A stretch of 64,000 nt of DNA, taken from the NCBI RefSeq assembly GCF_026967925.1, contig NZ_JAPVBI010000001.1, positions 1 to 64,000 on the forward strand, given 5' to 3'. Made by a program: the position numbers and the translations under genes. Source of the DNA: Modestobacter sp. VKM Ac-2985 (lineage in GTDB: Bacteria > Actinomycetota > Actinomycetes > Mycobacteriales > Geodermatophilaceae). This document shows, in pieces, positions 36,419 to 44,777 of the stretch. The notes beneath the pieces are model-generated. The model did not search any database. It was not told where the DNA came from and saw nothing but the letters and a program-made list of their open reading frames with translations. Position 1 is the stretch's first letter; each line of letters starts with the position of its first letter.

Positions 36419-37129
36419 TCAGGCGGGGGCGTCGCGGAGCAGGTCGGCGGGGGCGACCAGGCTGGTGCGGTAGGCCAGGACGACGGCCTGCACCCGGTCC
36501 CGGGAGCCGGTCTTGAACAGCACCCGGCCGACGTGGGTCTTCACCGTCGCCTCGCTGACGAACAGCTGCGCGGCGATCTCGGTGTTGGACGCGCCGTAGG
36601 CCATCAGCACCAGCACCTCCCGCTCCCGGGGGGTGAGCTCGGCCAGCGCACTCGGGTCGACCTGGCTGGTCCCGCCCCCGTTGCCGGCCCCGCGGAGGAT
36701 CGGCGCGACGTGCTGCAGCAGCCGGCGGGTGGAGCTGGCCGCGATCACCGAGTCGCCGGCGTGCACGGTGCGCACCGCGGCCAGCATCTCCTCCGGCGGG
36801 GCGTCCTTGAGCAGGAAGCCACTGGCCCCGGCCCCGATCGCGGCCACCACGTACTCGTCGAGGTCGAAGGTGGTGAGCACGACGACCCGGGGCGGCTCGG
36901 GCAGCGCCGTCACCAGCTCGGTCGCGGCGATGCCGTCGGTGCCGGGCATCCGGACGTCCATCAGCACGACGTCGGCCGGTGTCCGGCGCAGCAGCTCGAC
37001 CGCCGCGGCGCCGTCCCCGGCCTCCCCGACCACGGTGAGGTCGGGCTGGGAGTCGATCACCATCCGGAACCCGGCCCGGACCAGCTGCTGGTCGTCGACG
37101 AGGACCACACGGATCGGGCTGTTCGTCAT
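36419..37129 (-). CDS. Response regulator, NarL/LuxR family
   Basis: A 236-residue regulator. The receiver has Asp12-Asp13 and the phosphoacceptor Asp58 (VVLMDVRMPGTDG) plus the conserved lysine in GFLLKDAPPEEM; the C-terminal LuxR helix-turn-helix is LTPREREVLVLMAYGASNTE followed by ATVKTHVGRVLFK. The ATG at 37129 overlaps the kinase TGA (ATGA), so it is the partner of that kinase. Targets are unknown; the neighbouring ABC exporter is a candidate. Confidence 0.93.
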   Translation of the reverse strand: MTNSPIRVVLVDDQQLVRAGFRMVIDSQPDLTVVGEAGDGAAAVELLRRTPADVVLMDVRMPGTDGIAATELVTALPEPPRVVVLTTFDLDEYVVAAIGAGASGFLLKDAPPEEMLAAVRTVHAGDSVIAASSTRRLLQHVAPILRGAGNGGGTSQVDPSALAELTPREREVLVLMAYGASNTEIAAQLFVSEATVKTHVGRVLFKTGSRDRVQAVVLAYRTSLVAPADLLRDAPA

Positions 37130-38838
37130 CGGGAGGAACCGTAGGGCAGGGAGGCGTGGACGCCGAAGCCCCCGCCCGTCCGTGGTCCGGCGGTCAGCTG
37201 CCCGCCGTGCAGCGCGGCCCGCTCCCGCATGCCGAGCAGGCCCTGTCCCTGCCCGTCGGACTCCATGATCGCCGCCGACGCACCCCGGCCGTCGTCCAGC
37301 ACGGCCAGCTCCAGCGCATCGGGCCGCCAGTGCAGCCGCACCCACGCCCGACCGGCCGGGCCGGCGTGCTTGAGCACGTTGGTCAGTGACTCCTGCACGA
37401 TCCGGTAGGCGGCCAGCTGGGCGCCGGCCGGCATCGGTCGCGGGGCGCCCTCGACGATCAGGTCGACGGCCAGGCCGCTGGCCCGGACGTCGGCCACGAG
37501 CTGCTCGATCGCGGCGACGTCTGGCTGGGGGGCGTACTCCTGCCCGTCGCCCTCCCGCAGCACCCCGAGCAGCTTGCGCATGTCGGTCAGCGCCTGCCGG
37601 CCGGTGGCTGAGATCGCCTCCAGGGCGCCGGTCGCGGCCGCCGGGTCGTGCTGCCCCGCGTAGCGCCCGCCGTCGGCCTGGGCGATGACGACCGACAGCG
37701 AGTGGGCGACGACGTCGTGCATCTCCCGGGCGATCCGGGCCCGCTCGGTCGAGGCCGCGAGCCGCATCTCCTGCTCCCGCTCCAGCTCCAGCAGCCGGGC
37801 ACGCTCCTCCAGGCCGGCGACCTGCTGCAGCCGGGCCCGGCGCAGGTCGCCCAGCGCCCAGCACGCCACCACCAGCACGCCGATGACGCCGGCGGCGAAG
37901 ACGAAGCCGTACCAGGTGCCGCCGCCGAAGTAGACCGCCGAGGCGAGCACGGCGCCGACCAGCCCGATGGCCAGCCCGGCGCGGCTGGCCCGGCGCGGGG
38001 CGTAGGCGGCCAGCGCATAGACCATCACCGGGGCGGCGATGTTCGCGGGCAGGAAGTACCCCGGGACGAGCACGAGCTCGAGCAGGCTGGCGGCGACCAC
38101 GACCGCGGCCGCACGGACCGGGCTCCGCCGTCGCCAGGCCAGTGGGACCACCAGCACCAGCGACAGCACCATCGCGACGCCGGCGGCCCCGGCGGTGTAG
38201 CCGGTCGACGCGACGACGACGACGAACGCGACCACGGCGGTGAGGACGGCGTCGACACCGAAGGGGTGCTGGCGCAGCCACGTCGCCGCCCGCTCCAGCA
38301 GTGGCTGGCCGGCATCGGCGGGGACCCCGGCCGATGCCGCGTCCCGCGCGCGGGTGCGGCGCAGCGACCCCAGCACCCAGGCCGCGGCGACCAGCGCCCC
38401 GAGCAGGGCCGTCGTGGTGACGACGACGTCGGGCGACGACCCCGCGAAGAACGTGGCTGCGGCGAGCACCGCGCCCAGCAACCCGGCGACCAGCCCGGCC
38501 CGGCCGGCCCAGCGGGGACCGTGGGCCGTCAGCGCGTAGACCATCATCGGGACGGCGACGTCGGCGAGCAGCAGTTCACCGGGCAGCATGAGCAGCTGGA
38601 GCAGGCAGACCAGCACCAGCACGGCAGCGGCGGCGACCGGGCGGCGGCGCCGCCAGGCCAGCGGCGCGCACAGCGCCAGACCCAGCAGGACGGTCGCCGC
38701 CGGGCTCGATCCGCTGTACCCGGACAGGCCGGGCACCGGGACCGTGACCAGCGCGACCAGGCAGGCGAGGACGACGTCCGCGTCGAAGGGGTGGCGCCTG
38801 GCCCACGCCGCCACCCGTTCGAACAGCGGCTGGTCCAT
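37126..38838 (-). CDS. Histidine kinase with duplicated membrane sensor half
   Basis: A 570-residue NarX/DesK-type kinase. Residues 3-160 and 178-335 are homologous: each has the PLFERxAxWxRxHPF-like start, LAWRRRxPV, a helix ending LxLVPG or MLPG, APVMVYALxAxxPR and GLVGAVLA. The kinase core follows only the second copy: dimerisation His374 (AREMHDVVAHS), N box ESLTNVLKHA and G boxes DDGRGASA and GQGLLGMRERA. It phosphorylates the response regulator that overlaps it. A TAGGGT seven bases before the ATG suggests a leaderless start. Confidence 0.92.
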   Translation of the reverse strand: MDQPLFERVAAWARRHPFDADVVLACLVALVTVPVPGLSGYSGSSPAATVLLGLALCAPLAWRRRRPVAAAAVLVLVCLLQLLMLPGELLLADVAVPMMVYALTAHGPRWAGRAGLVAGLLGAVLAAATFFAGSSPDVVVTTTALLGALVAAAWVLGSLRRTRARDAASAGVPADAGQPLLERAATWLRQHPFGVDAVLTAVVAFVVVVASTGYTAGAAGVAMVLSLVLVVPLAWRRRSPVRAAAVVVAASLLELVLVPGYFLPANIAAPVMVYALAAYAPRRASRAGLAIGLVGAVLASAVYFGGGTWYGFVFAAGVIGVLVVACWALGDLRRARLQQVAGLEERARLLELEREQEMRLAASTERARIAREMHDVVAHSLSVVIAQADGGRYAGQHDPAAATGALEAISATGRQALTDMRKLLGVLREGDGQEYAPQPDVAAIEQLVADVRASGLAVDLIVEGAPRPMPAGAQLAAYRIVQESLTNVLKHAGPAGRAWVRLHWRPDALELAVLDDGRGASAAIMESDGQGQGLLGMRERAALHGGQLTAGPRTGGGFGVHASLPYGSSR

Positions 38839-38845
38839 GCTGCCG

Positions 38846-38851
38846 ACCCTA
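38846..38851 (-). promoter_or_regulatory. -10 hexamer of the two-component operon
   Basis: TAGGGT on the minus strand lies seven bases before the kinase ATG at 38838, a good match to the actinobacterial TANNNT -10. It faces the divergent MFS promoter about 110 bases away. Confidence 0.6.
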
Positions 38852-38956
38852 GGCAGCCCGGTGCCGTCCGTCGTCGTCCCGCGGGGTGAACCGCGTGTCC
38901 GCCCCCGGGATGAGCCTCGGGTCGGCGCCCGGCTGCGGGTCGTCCGAGGGCACTGG

Positions 38957-38962
38957 CAGGGT
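38957..38962 (+). promoter_or_regulatory. -10-like hexamer before the MFS transporter
   Basis: CAGGGT followed by seven bases and the GTG at 38970. This is the main reason for preferring 38970 over earlier in-frame starts. Confidence 0.45.
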
Positions 38963-38969
38963 GCCGGTC

Positions 38970-40211
38970 GTGTCCTCGCCCCTCGGTCCGGCGTTCTGGC
39001 GGCTCTGGTCGTCCAGCGCGGCCTCCAACCTCGCCGACGGGGTGAACCGCGTCGCGCTGCCGTTGCTGGCCGCCACCCTGACCCGCGACCCGGTCGCGAT
39101 CGCCGGGCTGACGGCGCTGGCCTTCCTGCCCTGGCTGCTGTTCGCGTTGCCGGCCGGTGCCTTCGTCGACCGGACCGATCGCAAGCGCGCGATGGCCGTC
39201 GCCAACGTCGTCCGGGCGGTCGCCCTGGCCGCGCTGGCCGCCACCGTGCTCACCGGGACGGTGTCGCTCGTCGTCCTCTACGCCGTGGCCTTTGCGGTGG
39301 GGGTCGCCGAGACCGTGTACGACAGCGCGGCCCGGGCGATGCTGCCGCAGGTGGTCCGCCGCGACCAGCTCGACCGCGGCAACGGGCTGCTCACCACCGC
39401 CGAGGAGGCCAGCCAGGGCTTCATCGGCGCGCCGCTGGGTTCGGTGCTCTTCGTCCTCGCCGCAGCCGCGCCGCTGCTCACCGCCGCCGGCGGGTTCCTG
39501 CTCGCCGCCGTCCTGGTGGTCGGCATCGCCGGCAGCCACCGGCCGGTCCGGGATGCGGGCCCGCGCACGACCATCCGCCGCGACGTCGCCGAGGGCGTGG
39601 GCTGGTTGTGGCGGCATCGCTTCCTCCGCGGCCTCACGCTCGTCTCGGCGAGCACGGCCCTCACCTCGGCGATGACCACCGGCGTCTTCGTGCTCTACGC
39701 CCTGGACACGCTGGAGATCGGGGAGGCCGGGTTCGGCCTGCTGCTGACCGCCTCCGCGGTGGGCGCGGTGGTCGGCGGGCTGACCGCTGCGCCGCTGGCC
39801 CGCCGGATCGGACGCACGGCCACGCTGGTCGCCGGGTGCGTGCTGGCGGCGCTCGCCTTGGGGGGCATGGCCGTCACCGAGAACGGTGTCGTGGCCGGGG
39901 TGCTGTTCGCGGCCGGGACGGCGGGCGTGCTGTTCTGGAACGTGCTCACCATGTCGCTGCGCCAGGCGCTCATCCCGGAGGCGCTGTTCGGCCGGGTGCA
40001 GGGCGGCTACCGGACGCTGGTCTGGGGCGGCATCCCGCTGGGTGCCCTGGCCGGTGGGCTGCTGGCCGACGCCACCAGCGTGCCCACCGTCTTCGCCGTC
40101 TCCGGCGCCGTCCAGCTGGTGCTCGCCGGCGCGCTGTGGTGGCTGCTCGCCGCCCATCGGGAGCTGGTGGCGAACGCCTTCGCCGCGGACGAGGAGCCCG
40201 CGCCGGCCTGA
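38970..40211 (+). CDS. MFS transporter, EntS/DHA3-like
   Basis: A 413-residue major facilitator with twelve helices. It opens SSPLGPAFWRLWSSSAASNLADGV, here split as FWRLWSSSAAS and NLADGVNRVALPLLAA, and carries the loop DRTDRKRAM between helices 2 and 3, typical of the drug/siderophore exporter group that includes EntS. Starts at 38886 (GTG-like M in frame) or 38910 (ATG) would extend it; the -10-like hexamer and the usual family N-terminus favour 38970. Substrate unknown. Confidence 0.85.
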   Translation: MSSPLGPAFWRLWSSSAASNLADGVNRVALPLLAATLTRDPVAIAGLTALAFLPWLLFALPAGAFVDRTDRKRAMAVANVVRAVALAALAATVLTGTVSLVVLYAVAFAVGVAETVYDSAARAMLPQVVRRDQLDRGNGLLTTAEEASQGFIGAPLGSVLFVLAAAAPLLTAAGGFLLAAVLVVGIAGSHRPVRDAGPRTTIRRDVAEGVGWLWRHRFLRGLTLVSASTALTSAMTTGVFVLYALDTLEIGEAGFGLLLTASAVGAVVGGLTAAPLARRIGRTATLVAGCVLAALALGGMAVTENGVVAGVLFAAGTAGVLFWNVLTMSLRQALIPEALFGRVQGGYRTLVWGGIPLGALAGGLLADATSVPTVFAVSGAVQLVLAGALWWLLAAHRELVANAFAADEEPAPA

Positions 40212-40223
40212 CGGTCAGGCCGG
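40203..40223. terminator. Shared hairpin containing both converging stop codons
   Basis: CCGGCCTGAC (40203-40212) and GTCAGGCCGG (40214-40223) are exact complements. The TGA of the MFS gene (40209-40211) and the TGA of the converging GyrI-like gene (40215-40217 on the plus strand) both lie within the stem, so one short palindrome may serve as the terminator for both genes. Confidence 0.6.
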
Positions 40224-40670
40224 GCCCGGGACGTCGACGTGCAGGACGTGCGGGCCGCCGCCGTCGGCGTCGTACCCGGTGTCCAGCTTGAGGCCGCCCG
40301 AGGTCAGCCCCTGGTCGGCGCACCAGTCGTGCAGCCGGCCGAAGCCCTCCGCGACCTGGACCAGCGGCCCGTCGTGGACCGACCGGGCCCAGCGCCCTGC
40401 GGGCAGGACGACGGCGCGCATGCCGGCCGGCACCGCGGTGTCCGCGCCGGTGAGCACCCCGACCGTCTCCCGGTAGCGGCCGCCACCGAGGTGCTCGCTG
40501 GCCTCCACGTACCCCGTCGCCGCGGGGTCCGGCAGCTCGGTGGCCCGGCGCAGCAGCGCCTTCCAGGCCATCGGCACCCGGTGCCGCAGCTCCTCGAACG
40601 GGGCCTCCAGCTGCACCCCCACCACGCGCAGCTCGGGCAGGTCGGTCAGCTCCGCAGAGATCGTCGTCAC
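40215..40670 (-). CDS. GyrI-like / effector-binding domain protein
   Basis: A 151-residue protein with the SOUL/GyrI-like fold: LRVVGVQLEAPFEELRHRVPMAWKALL at the start is split by a conserved tryptophan, and the centre holds YVEASEHLGGGRYRETVGV with VLPAGRWARSVHDGPL. This domain binds small molecules in AraC/MerR regulators and also occurs alone. No DNA-binding part is present. The GTG start is preceded by TACGGT. Confidence 0.75.
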   Translation of the reverse strand: MTTISAELTDLPELRVVGVQLEAPFEELRHRVPMAWKALLRRATELPDPAATGYVEASEHLGGGRYRETVGVLTGADTAVPAGMRAVVLPAGRWARSVHDGPLVQVAEGFGRLHDWCADQGLTSGGLKLDTGYDADGGGPHVLHVDVPGPA

Positions 40671-40678
40671 GGCGGCGA

Positions 40679-40684
40679 ACCGTA
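40679..40684 (-). promoter_or_regulatory. -10-like hexamer before the GyrI-like gene
   Basis: TACGGT on the minus strand, eight bases before the GTG at 40670; matches TANNNT and supports a near-leaderless transcript. Confidence 0.45.
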
Positions 40685-40744
40685 GCGGCTCACGGGACCA
40701 TCGCACCGGTCCCGCCCCGCGGCCGCCGGCGATGCCCCGCGGGG

Positions 40745-42094
40745 TCAGGCGGAGGCGCGGCGCTGCAGCAGGTCGGCCTGGTCGACCGCGGTGCAGTCGG
40801 CGGTGAAGTCGGCCAGCACCCGGCGGAGGGCCACCCCGAGGAGGTCGGCCCGCACGTGCAGCTCGTCCCGGGGCAGCAGCGGCAGCCCCGTGCTGCCGAC
40901 CCGGGCCAGCAGCGCCAGGTCCTCGTCGAGCACCACGGTGGCGGTCGCAGCGGCCTCGGCGAGGGCTGCGGCGAGGGCGTCGGGGGACGCCGTGCCCCGG
41001 GTCTGCTGCACGAGCACGCAGGTGTGCACCCGGGTCGAGTCGGCGTCCTCGGGCTGCAACAGCCGGACGACCGTGGTGACCAGCCCCGTCCGCAGGTCCT
41101 CCTCCCGCCGCACCAGCTGGAACGGGGCCCGGTGGACGGCGGTCACCCGCAGACGGCCCGCCCGCTCCTCCTGCACGCCGGAGAAGCCGCCACGCTCGTA
41201 CGTCAGCACCGGGACGGCCGGCTCCGGCGCCTCCGGCGTCGGGTGCACCGGGCGACGGGACGTGTCGAGGAAGGCGTCGGCGAGTGCACCGGCCGATGCG
41301 GGGCTGCGTACCGGGGGCAGCCAGCCGGACACGGCCTCCCGGGCGGCGGTCTCCGGGACGGCGAGCAGCTCGTCGCGCGGCTCGGCCGGGGCGATCCAGA
41401 CGACGCCGAGGCGCTCGGCGACTCCCCACGCGGGGGGATCGGCGTCCAGCGCCCCGCCGGCCCGGCGGTGCACCGTCCAGGTGCGGCCCAGCAGCCGGGT
41501 CTGCACGTAGCCGCCCTCGCGGAGCTCGGCGGCGAGGGCGACCGGGTGCCACGCGTGCTCGAGCGCGGGGTGCAGGTTGTCCAGGACCGGTCCGTCCGGC
41601 GGCGGCAGGTCCGGCACCGGTTCCGGCGAGGGCGCCGTCCCGTTCGTCCGCGGTGGGCGGGCCGCCGGCGTGGGGTCGGGAGCCAGCCACACCCAGCCGT
41701 CCCGCTCCTCGACCACCCAGGGAGCGGAGAGGTCCGCCCGCGGCGGTGGGGTGCCCACCGGCCCCAGCGACGGGATCTCCACGCAGCGGCCCTCCGCGTT
41801 GAACTGCCAGCCGTGGTAGCTGCACTGCACCCGCCCGTCGACGACGGTGGCGGTGGTCAGCGGCACCAGCCGGTGCGGGCAGCGCGCCGACAACGCGGTC
41901 ACCTCGGCCCCGGGCCGGGTGCGGAGGACGACGTAGGCCTGCCCGCCGGCGCCCACCTGGAGCGGCGTCGTCCCCACCTCGCTGGATCGGGCGACGGGGA
42001 ACCACCCGGTGGCAGCCGTGACCCGCCCGTCGGCCCAGGGCGAACCGGTCCGGGAGTCCGGGGTCCGGGAGCTCGTGGTCCTGGAGGAGGCCAT
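40745..42094 (-). CDS. Rieske [2Fe-2S] protein with a second, ligand-less Rieske-like half
   Basis: A 449-residue protein. Residues about 28-140 are a Rieske domain with Cys72-His74 (CPHRLVPL) and Cys91-His94 (CSYHGWQF), like the N-terminus of ring-hydroxylating oxygenases. Residues about 180-240 repeat the edges of that domain (AWHPVALAAEL against GWFPVARSSEV; GVVWIAPAEP against GWVWLAPDPT) but lack the Cys/His ligands. No mononuclear iron triad (2-His-1-carboxylate) is evident, so a true oxygenase is doubtful. The ATG is preceded by TGCCAT at six bases. Confidence 0.75.
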   Translation of the reverse strand: MASSRTTSSRTPDSRTGSPWADGRVTAATGWFPVARSSEVGTTPLQVGAGGQAYVVLRTRPGAEVTALSARCPHRLVPLTTATVVDGRVQCSYHGWQFNAEGRCVEIPSLGPVGTPPPRADLSAPWVVEERDGWVWLAPDPTPAARPPRTNGTAPSPEPVPDLPPPDGPVLDNLHPALEHAWHPVALAAELREGGYVQTRLLGRTWTVHRRAGGALDADPPAWGVAERLGVVWIAPAEPRDELLAVPETAAREAVSGWLPPVRSPASAGALADAFLDTSRRPVHPTPEAPEPAVPVLTYERGGFSGVQEERAGRLRVTAVHRAPFQLVRREEDLRTGLVTTVVRLLQPEDADSTRVHTCVLVQQTRGTASPDALAAALAEAAATATVVLDEDLALLARVGSTGLPLLPRDELHVRADLLGVALRRVLADFTADCTAVDQADLLQRRASA

Positions 42095-42100
42095 GCGTCC

Positions 42101-42106
42101 ATGGCA
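42101..42106 (-). promoter_or_regulatory. -10-like hexamer before the Rieske gene
   Basis: TGCCAT on the minus strand, six bases before the ATG at 42094, with no ribosome-binding site between. Confidence 0.4.
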
Positions 42107-42215
42107 CCAGTCGACCGTTTCCCCGGCGTTGCCCCTGCGTGGACTTCAGGCGTCCGGCGAGACCGTTCCGGTAACTATCGGGACACCTCGACTCCCATTG
42201 TGAGTGCCGACACCC

Positions 42216-42234
42216 TAGGGTGACCGCGATCACC
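42216..42234 (+). promoter_or_regulatory. TAGGGT -10 overlapped by a CRP-like GTGA-N6-TCAC site
   Basis: TAGGGT (42216-42221) is a good -10; it overlaps GGTGA-CCGCGA-TCACC (42219-42234), which has the half-sites and spacing of CRP/GlxR operators. The start of the DUF485-actP operon is 42263. A CRP-family protein bound here would cover the transcription start, consistent with carbon-source control. Confidence 0.45.
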
Positions 42235-42262
42235 CGACAGGCAACACACAGTGAGGTGCCAT

Positions 42263-42637
42263 GTGACGCCACCGAACGAACGCAAGCTGCTGACCCCAGA
42301 GGAGTACCGCGCGGCGCAGGACTCCCCGGAGTTCACCGAGCTGCGTCGCCGGTTCCGCAGCTTCGCCGTCCCGATGACGGTCGCCTTCCTGGTCTGGTAC
42401 GCGCTGTTCGTCCTGCTCTCCACGTACGCCGGTGACTTCATGTCCACGCAGGTGTTCGGCAACGTCAACCTCGGGATCCTGCTCGGTCTGGGGCAGTTCG
42501 TGAGCACGTTCCTGATCACCCAGCTCTACGTGCGGCACGCGAGCAAGAACACCGACCCGATCTCCGACGAGATGCGCACCCGCCTCGAGGCCCACGAGTT
42601 CGCCGCCCCCCGGAACGAGGAGACCCCCCGTGGCTGA
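42263..42637 (+). CDS. DUF485 membrane protein
   Basis: A 124-residue protein with two membrane helices (FAVPMTVAFLVWYALFVLL and a second near GILLGLGQFVSTFLITQLY) and the family's YAGDFMSTQVFG loop. DUF485 (YjcH) proteins are nearly always encoded just before the acetate permease ActP and are thought to assist it. The GTG at 42263 follows GAGG by six bases; a GTG at 42251 is in frame but lacks a site. The end overlaps actP by eight bases. Confidence 0.93.
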   Translation: MTPPNERKLLTPEEYRAAQDSPEFTELRRRFRSFAVPMTVAFLVWYALFVLLSTYAGDFMSTQVFGNVNLGILLGLGQFVSTFLITQLYVRHASKNTDPISDEMRTRLEAHEFAAPRNEETPRG

Positions 42638-44243
42638 CCTGTTCGCCGCCGAGAGCGCGACCATCGGCGAGCCGGCGATCAACATCTCGATCTTCGGCGC
42701 CTTCGTGGTGGTGACGCTGATCATCACCTTCCGGGCCAGCCGGAACAACAAGAGCGCCGCCGACTACTACGCCGCCGGCCGCAACATCACCGGCACCCAG
42801 AACGGCCTGGCCATCGCCGGTGACTACCTCTCGGCGGCCTCGTTCCTGGGCATCGCCGGGGCGATCGCCATCTACGGCTACGACGGCTTCCTGTACTCCA
42901 TCGGCTTCCTCGTCGCCTGGCTGGTGGCGCTGCTGCTGGTCGCCGAGCTGATGCGCAACACGGCCCGGTTCACCATGGCCGACGTGCTGGCCTTCCGGAT
43001 GCGGCAGGGGCCGGTGCGCACCGCGGCGGCCATCTCCACGCTGTTCGTCTCGCTCTTCTACCTGCTCGCCCAGATGGCCGGTGCCGGTGGTCTGGTCGCC
43101 CTGTTGCTCGGGGTGAGCGGCGCCGCGGCCGAGGCGTTGGTCGTGGTCGTCGTCGGTGCGCTGATGATCTTCTACGTGCTGGTCGGCGGCATGCGCGGCA
43201 CCACCTACGTGCAGATGATCAAGGCCACGCTGCTCATCGCCGGCGCCCTGGTCATGACGATCTGGGTGCTCGCCGAGTACGGCTTCAACCTCTCCTCGCT
43301 GCTCGGCGGCGCGGTCGCGTCGGAGGGCCAGCAGGTCCTGGAGCCCGGCGCCCAGTACGGGGTCTCGAACGCCACCCGGCTGGACTTCATCAGCCTCGCG
43401 CTGGCCCTGGTGCTCGGCACCGCCGGGCTGCCGCACGTGCTGATGCGCTTCTACACGGTGCCCACCGCCAAGGACGCGCGGAAGTCCGTCGTCTGGGCCA
43501 TCTGGCTGATCGGCGGCTTCTACCTGTTCAGCCTGGTCATCGGCTACGGCGCCGGCGCCCTGGTGGGCTCCGAGGCGATCCTCGCCGCACCCGGCGGGGT
43601 CAACGCGGCGGCGCCGCTGCTGGCCTTCGAGCTCGGCGGCACGGTGCTGCTGGGCATCATCGCCGGCGTCGCCTTCGCCACGATCCTCGCGGTCGTGGCC
43701 GGGCTGACCATCACGGCGTCGGCGTCCTTCGCCCACGACGTCTACGCCTCGGTGCTGAAGAAGGGCCAGGGCGACCCGAACGCGGAGGTCCGGGTCGCCC
43801 GGATCACCGCCGTCGTCATCGGCGCGGTCTCCATCGGCCTGGGCATCCTGGCGCTGCAGGCCGGGATCAACATCGCCTTCCTGGTGGCCCTGGCCTTCGC
43901 GGTGGCGGCCTCGGCCAACCTGCCGACGATCCTCTACACGCTCTTCTGGAAGAACTTCACCACCCAGGGCGCGCTGTGGTCGATCTACGGCGGGCTGATC
44001 GTCTGCATCGGTCTGATCATCTTCTCGCCGGTCGTGTCCGGGTCGGAGACGGCGATGTTCTCCAACTTCGACATCGCGTGGTTCCCGCTGCGGAACCCGG
44101 GCCTGGTCTCCATCCCGCTGTCGTTCTTCCTCGGCTGGCTGGGCACGAAGGTCTCCAAGGAGAAGCCGGACGTCGACAAGTACGCCGAGCTCGAGGTCCG
44201 GTCGCTGACCGGCATCGGTGCCGAGAAGGCCGTCGCCCACTGA
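42630..44243 (+). CDS. actP: Cation/acetate symporter ActP (SSS family)
   Basis: A 537-residue sodium:solute symporter with about 13 helices. Early blocks SAADYYAAGRNITGTQNGLAIAGDYLSAASFLG, split at the glycines, and later GTAGLPHVLMRFYTVP and VVAGLTITASASFAHDVY are diagnostic of ActP/MctC monocarboxylate transporters. It imports acetate or other short monocarboxylates. Translated with DUF485 through an eight-base overlap. A strong hairpin follows at 44270-44306. Confidence 0.95.
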   Translation: MADLFAAESATIGEPAINISIFGAFVVVTLIITFRASRNNKSAADYYAAGRNITGTQNGLAIAGDYLSAASFLGIAGAIAIYGYDGFLYSIGFLVAWLVALLLVAELMRNTARFTMADVLAFRMRQGPVRTAAAISTLFVSLFYLLAQMAGAGGLVALLLGVSGAAAEALVVVVVGALMIFYVLVGGMRGTTYVQMIKATLLIAGALVMTIWVLAEYGFNLSSLLGGAVASEGQQVLEPGAQYGVSNATRLDFISLALALVLGTAGLPHVLMRFYTVPTAKDARKSVVWAIWLIGGFYLFSLVIGYGAGALVGSEAILAAPGGVNAAAPLLAFELGGTVLLGIIAGVAFATILAVVAGLTITASASFAHDVYASVLKKGQGDPNAEVRVARITAVVIGAVSIGLGILALQAGINIAFLVALAFAVAASANLPTILYTLFWKNFTTQGALWSIYGGLIVCIGLIIFSPVVSGSETAMFSNFDIAWFPLRNPGLVSIPLSFFLGWLGTKVSKEKPDVDKYAELEVRSLTGIGAEKAVAH

Positions 44244-44269
44244 GGGCCTGAGCTGAGCAGGTCCTGAAG

Positions 44270-44306
44270 GCGCGAGGCGCGTCCCCGGTGGGGGCGCGCC
44301 TCGCGT
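44270..44306. terminator. Strong bidirectional terminator after actP
   Basis: A 17-pair stem (44270-44286 with 44290-44306, GGT loop) with only two G-T pairs: GCGCGAGGCGCG-T-CCCC against GGGG-G-CGCGCCTCGCGT. It lies 27 bases after the actP stop and 14 bases from the stop of the converging small gene, so it can serve both. Confidence 0.8.
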
Positions 44307-44320
44307 CGTCCCCGGGTGTC

Positions 44321-44644
44321 TCAGGCGGCGGCCGGGGCGGTGACCGGCTCCTCCCGCGCTGCCTCGGGCAGGACGGCGTCGACGGTGACCGTCGCGGCGC
44401 TGACCGCACCGGCGGCGGAACGGCGCCGACGGACGACGGAGCGGCTGACCAGCCCGGCCAGCACCACGCAACCGGCGACCACGTGCTCACCGGGGGCGAG
44501 GAGGGCGACGACGATCGCCGCGGCGTAGACCACCGAGAGCAGCACCGTGGCGACGGGGAGCCGCCCGGCCAGGTGCAGGTCCGGCAGGTGGGGCAGGGAC
44601 AGCCGGGGCAGGGAGAGGTGGGGGGTGGGGACGGGCAGGTGCAC
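44321..44644 (-). CDS. Small hypothetical membrane protein
   Basis: A 107-residue protein that I do not recognise. It starts with a leucine/histidine/proline-rich repeat (PHLSLPRLSLPHLPDLHLAG), followed by a hydrophobic hairpin (VATVLLSVVYAAAIVVALL and VVAGCVVLAGLVSR), a basic stop-transfer RSVVRRRR and an Ala/Val/Glu tail. The GTG at 44644 has GGAGG six bases upstream, which makes it a real gene in spite of its composition. It converges on actP. Confidence 0.65.
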   Translation of the reverse strand: MHLPVPTPHLSLPRLSLPHLPDLHLAGRLPVATVLLSVVYAAAIVVALLAPGEHVVAGCVVLAGLVSRSVVRRRRSAAGAVSAATVTVDAVLPEAAREEPVTAPAAA

Positions 44645-44777
44645 GGCGTACCTCCAGCGAGTGCTCGGGCGCCCGCCGGGCCGGCGTCCCGGGTCCGCGG
44701 GGGAGCGGAGCCGGGGCGCCGGCACGGCGACGGCGCAGCGGGCGTGCCCCCGGTGGCGGATCACAGGGGGCGACGCC

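Noticed and set aside
38886-38969. Extended start for the MFS transporter at 38886 or 38910
   Set aside because: The added residues are Gly/Ser/Pro rich with no homologous character, and a -10-like hexamer sits seven bases before 38970; retained only as an alternative.
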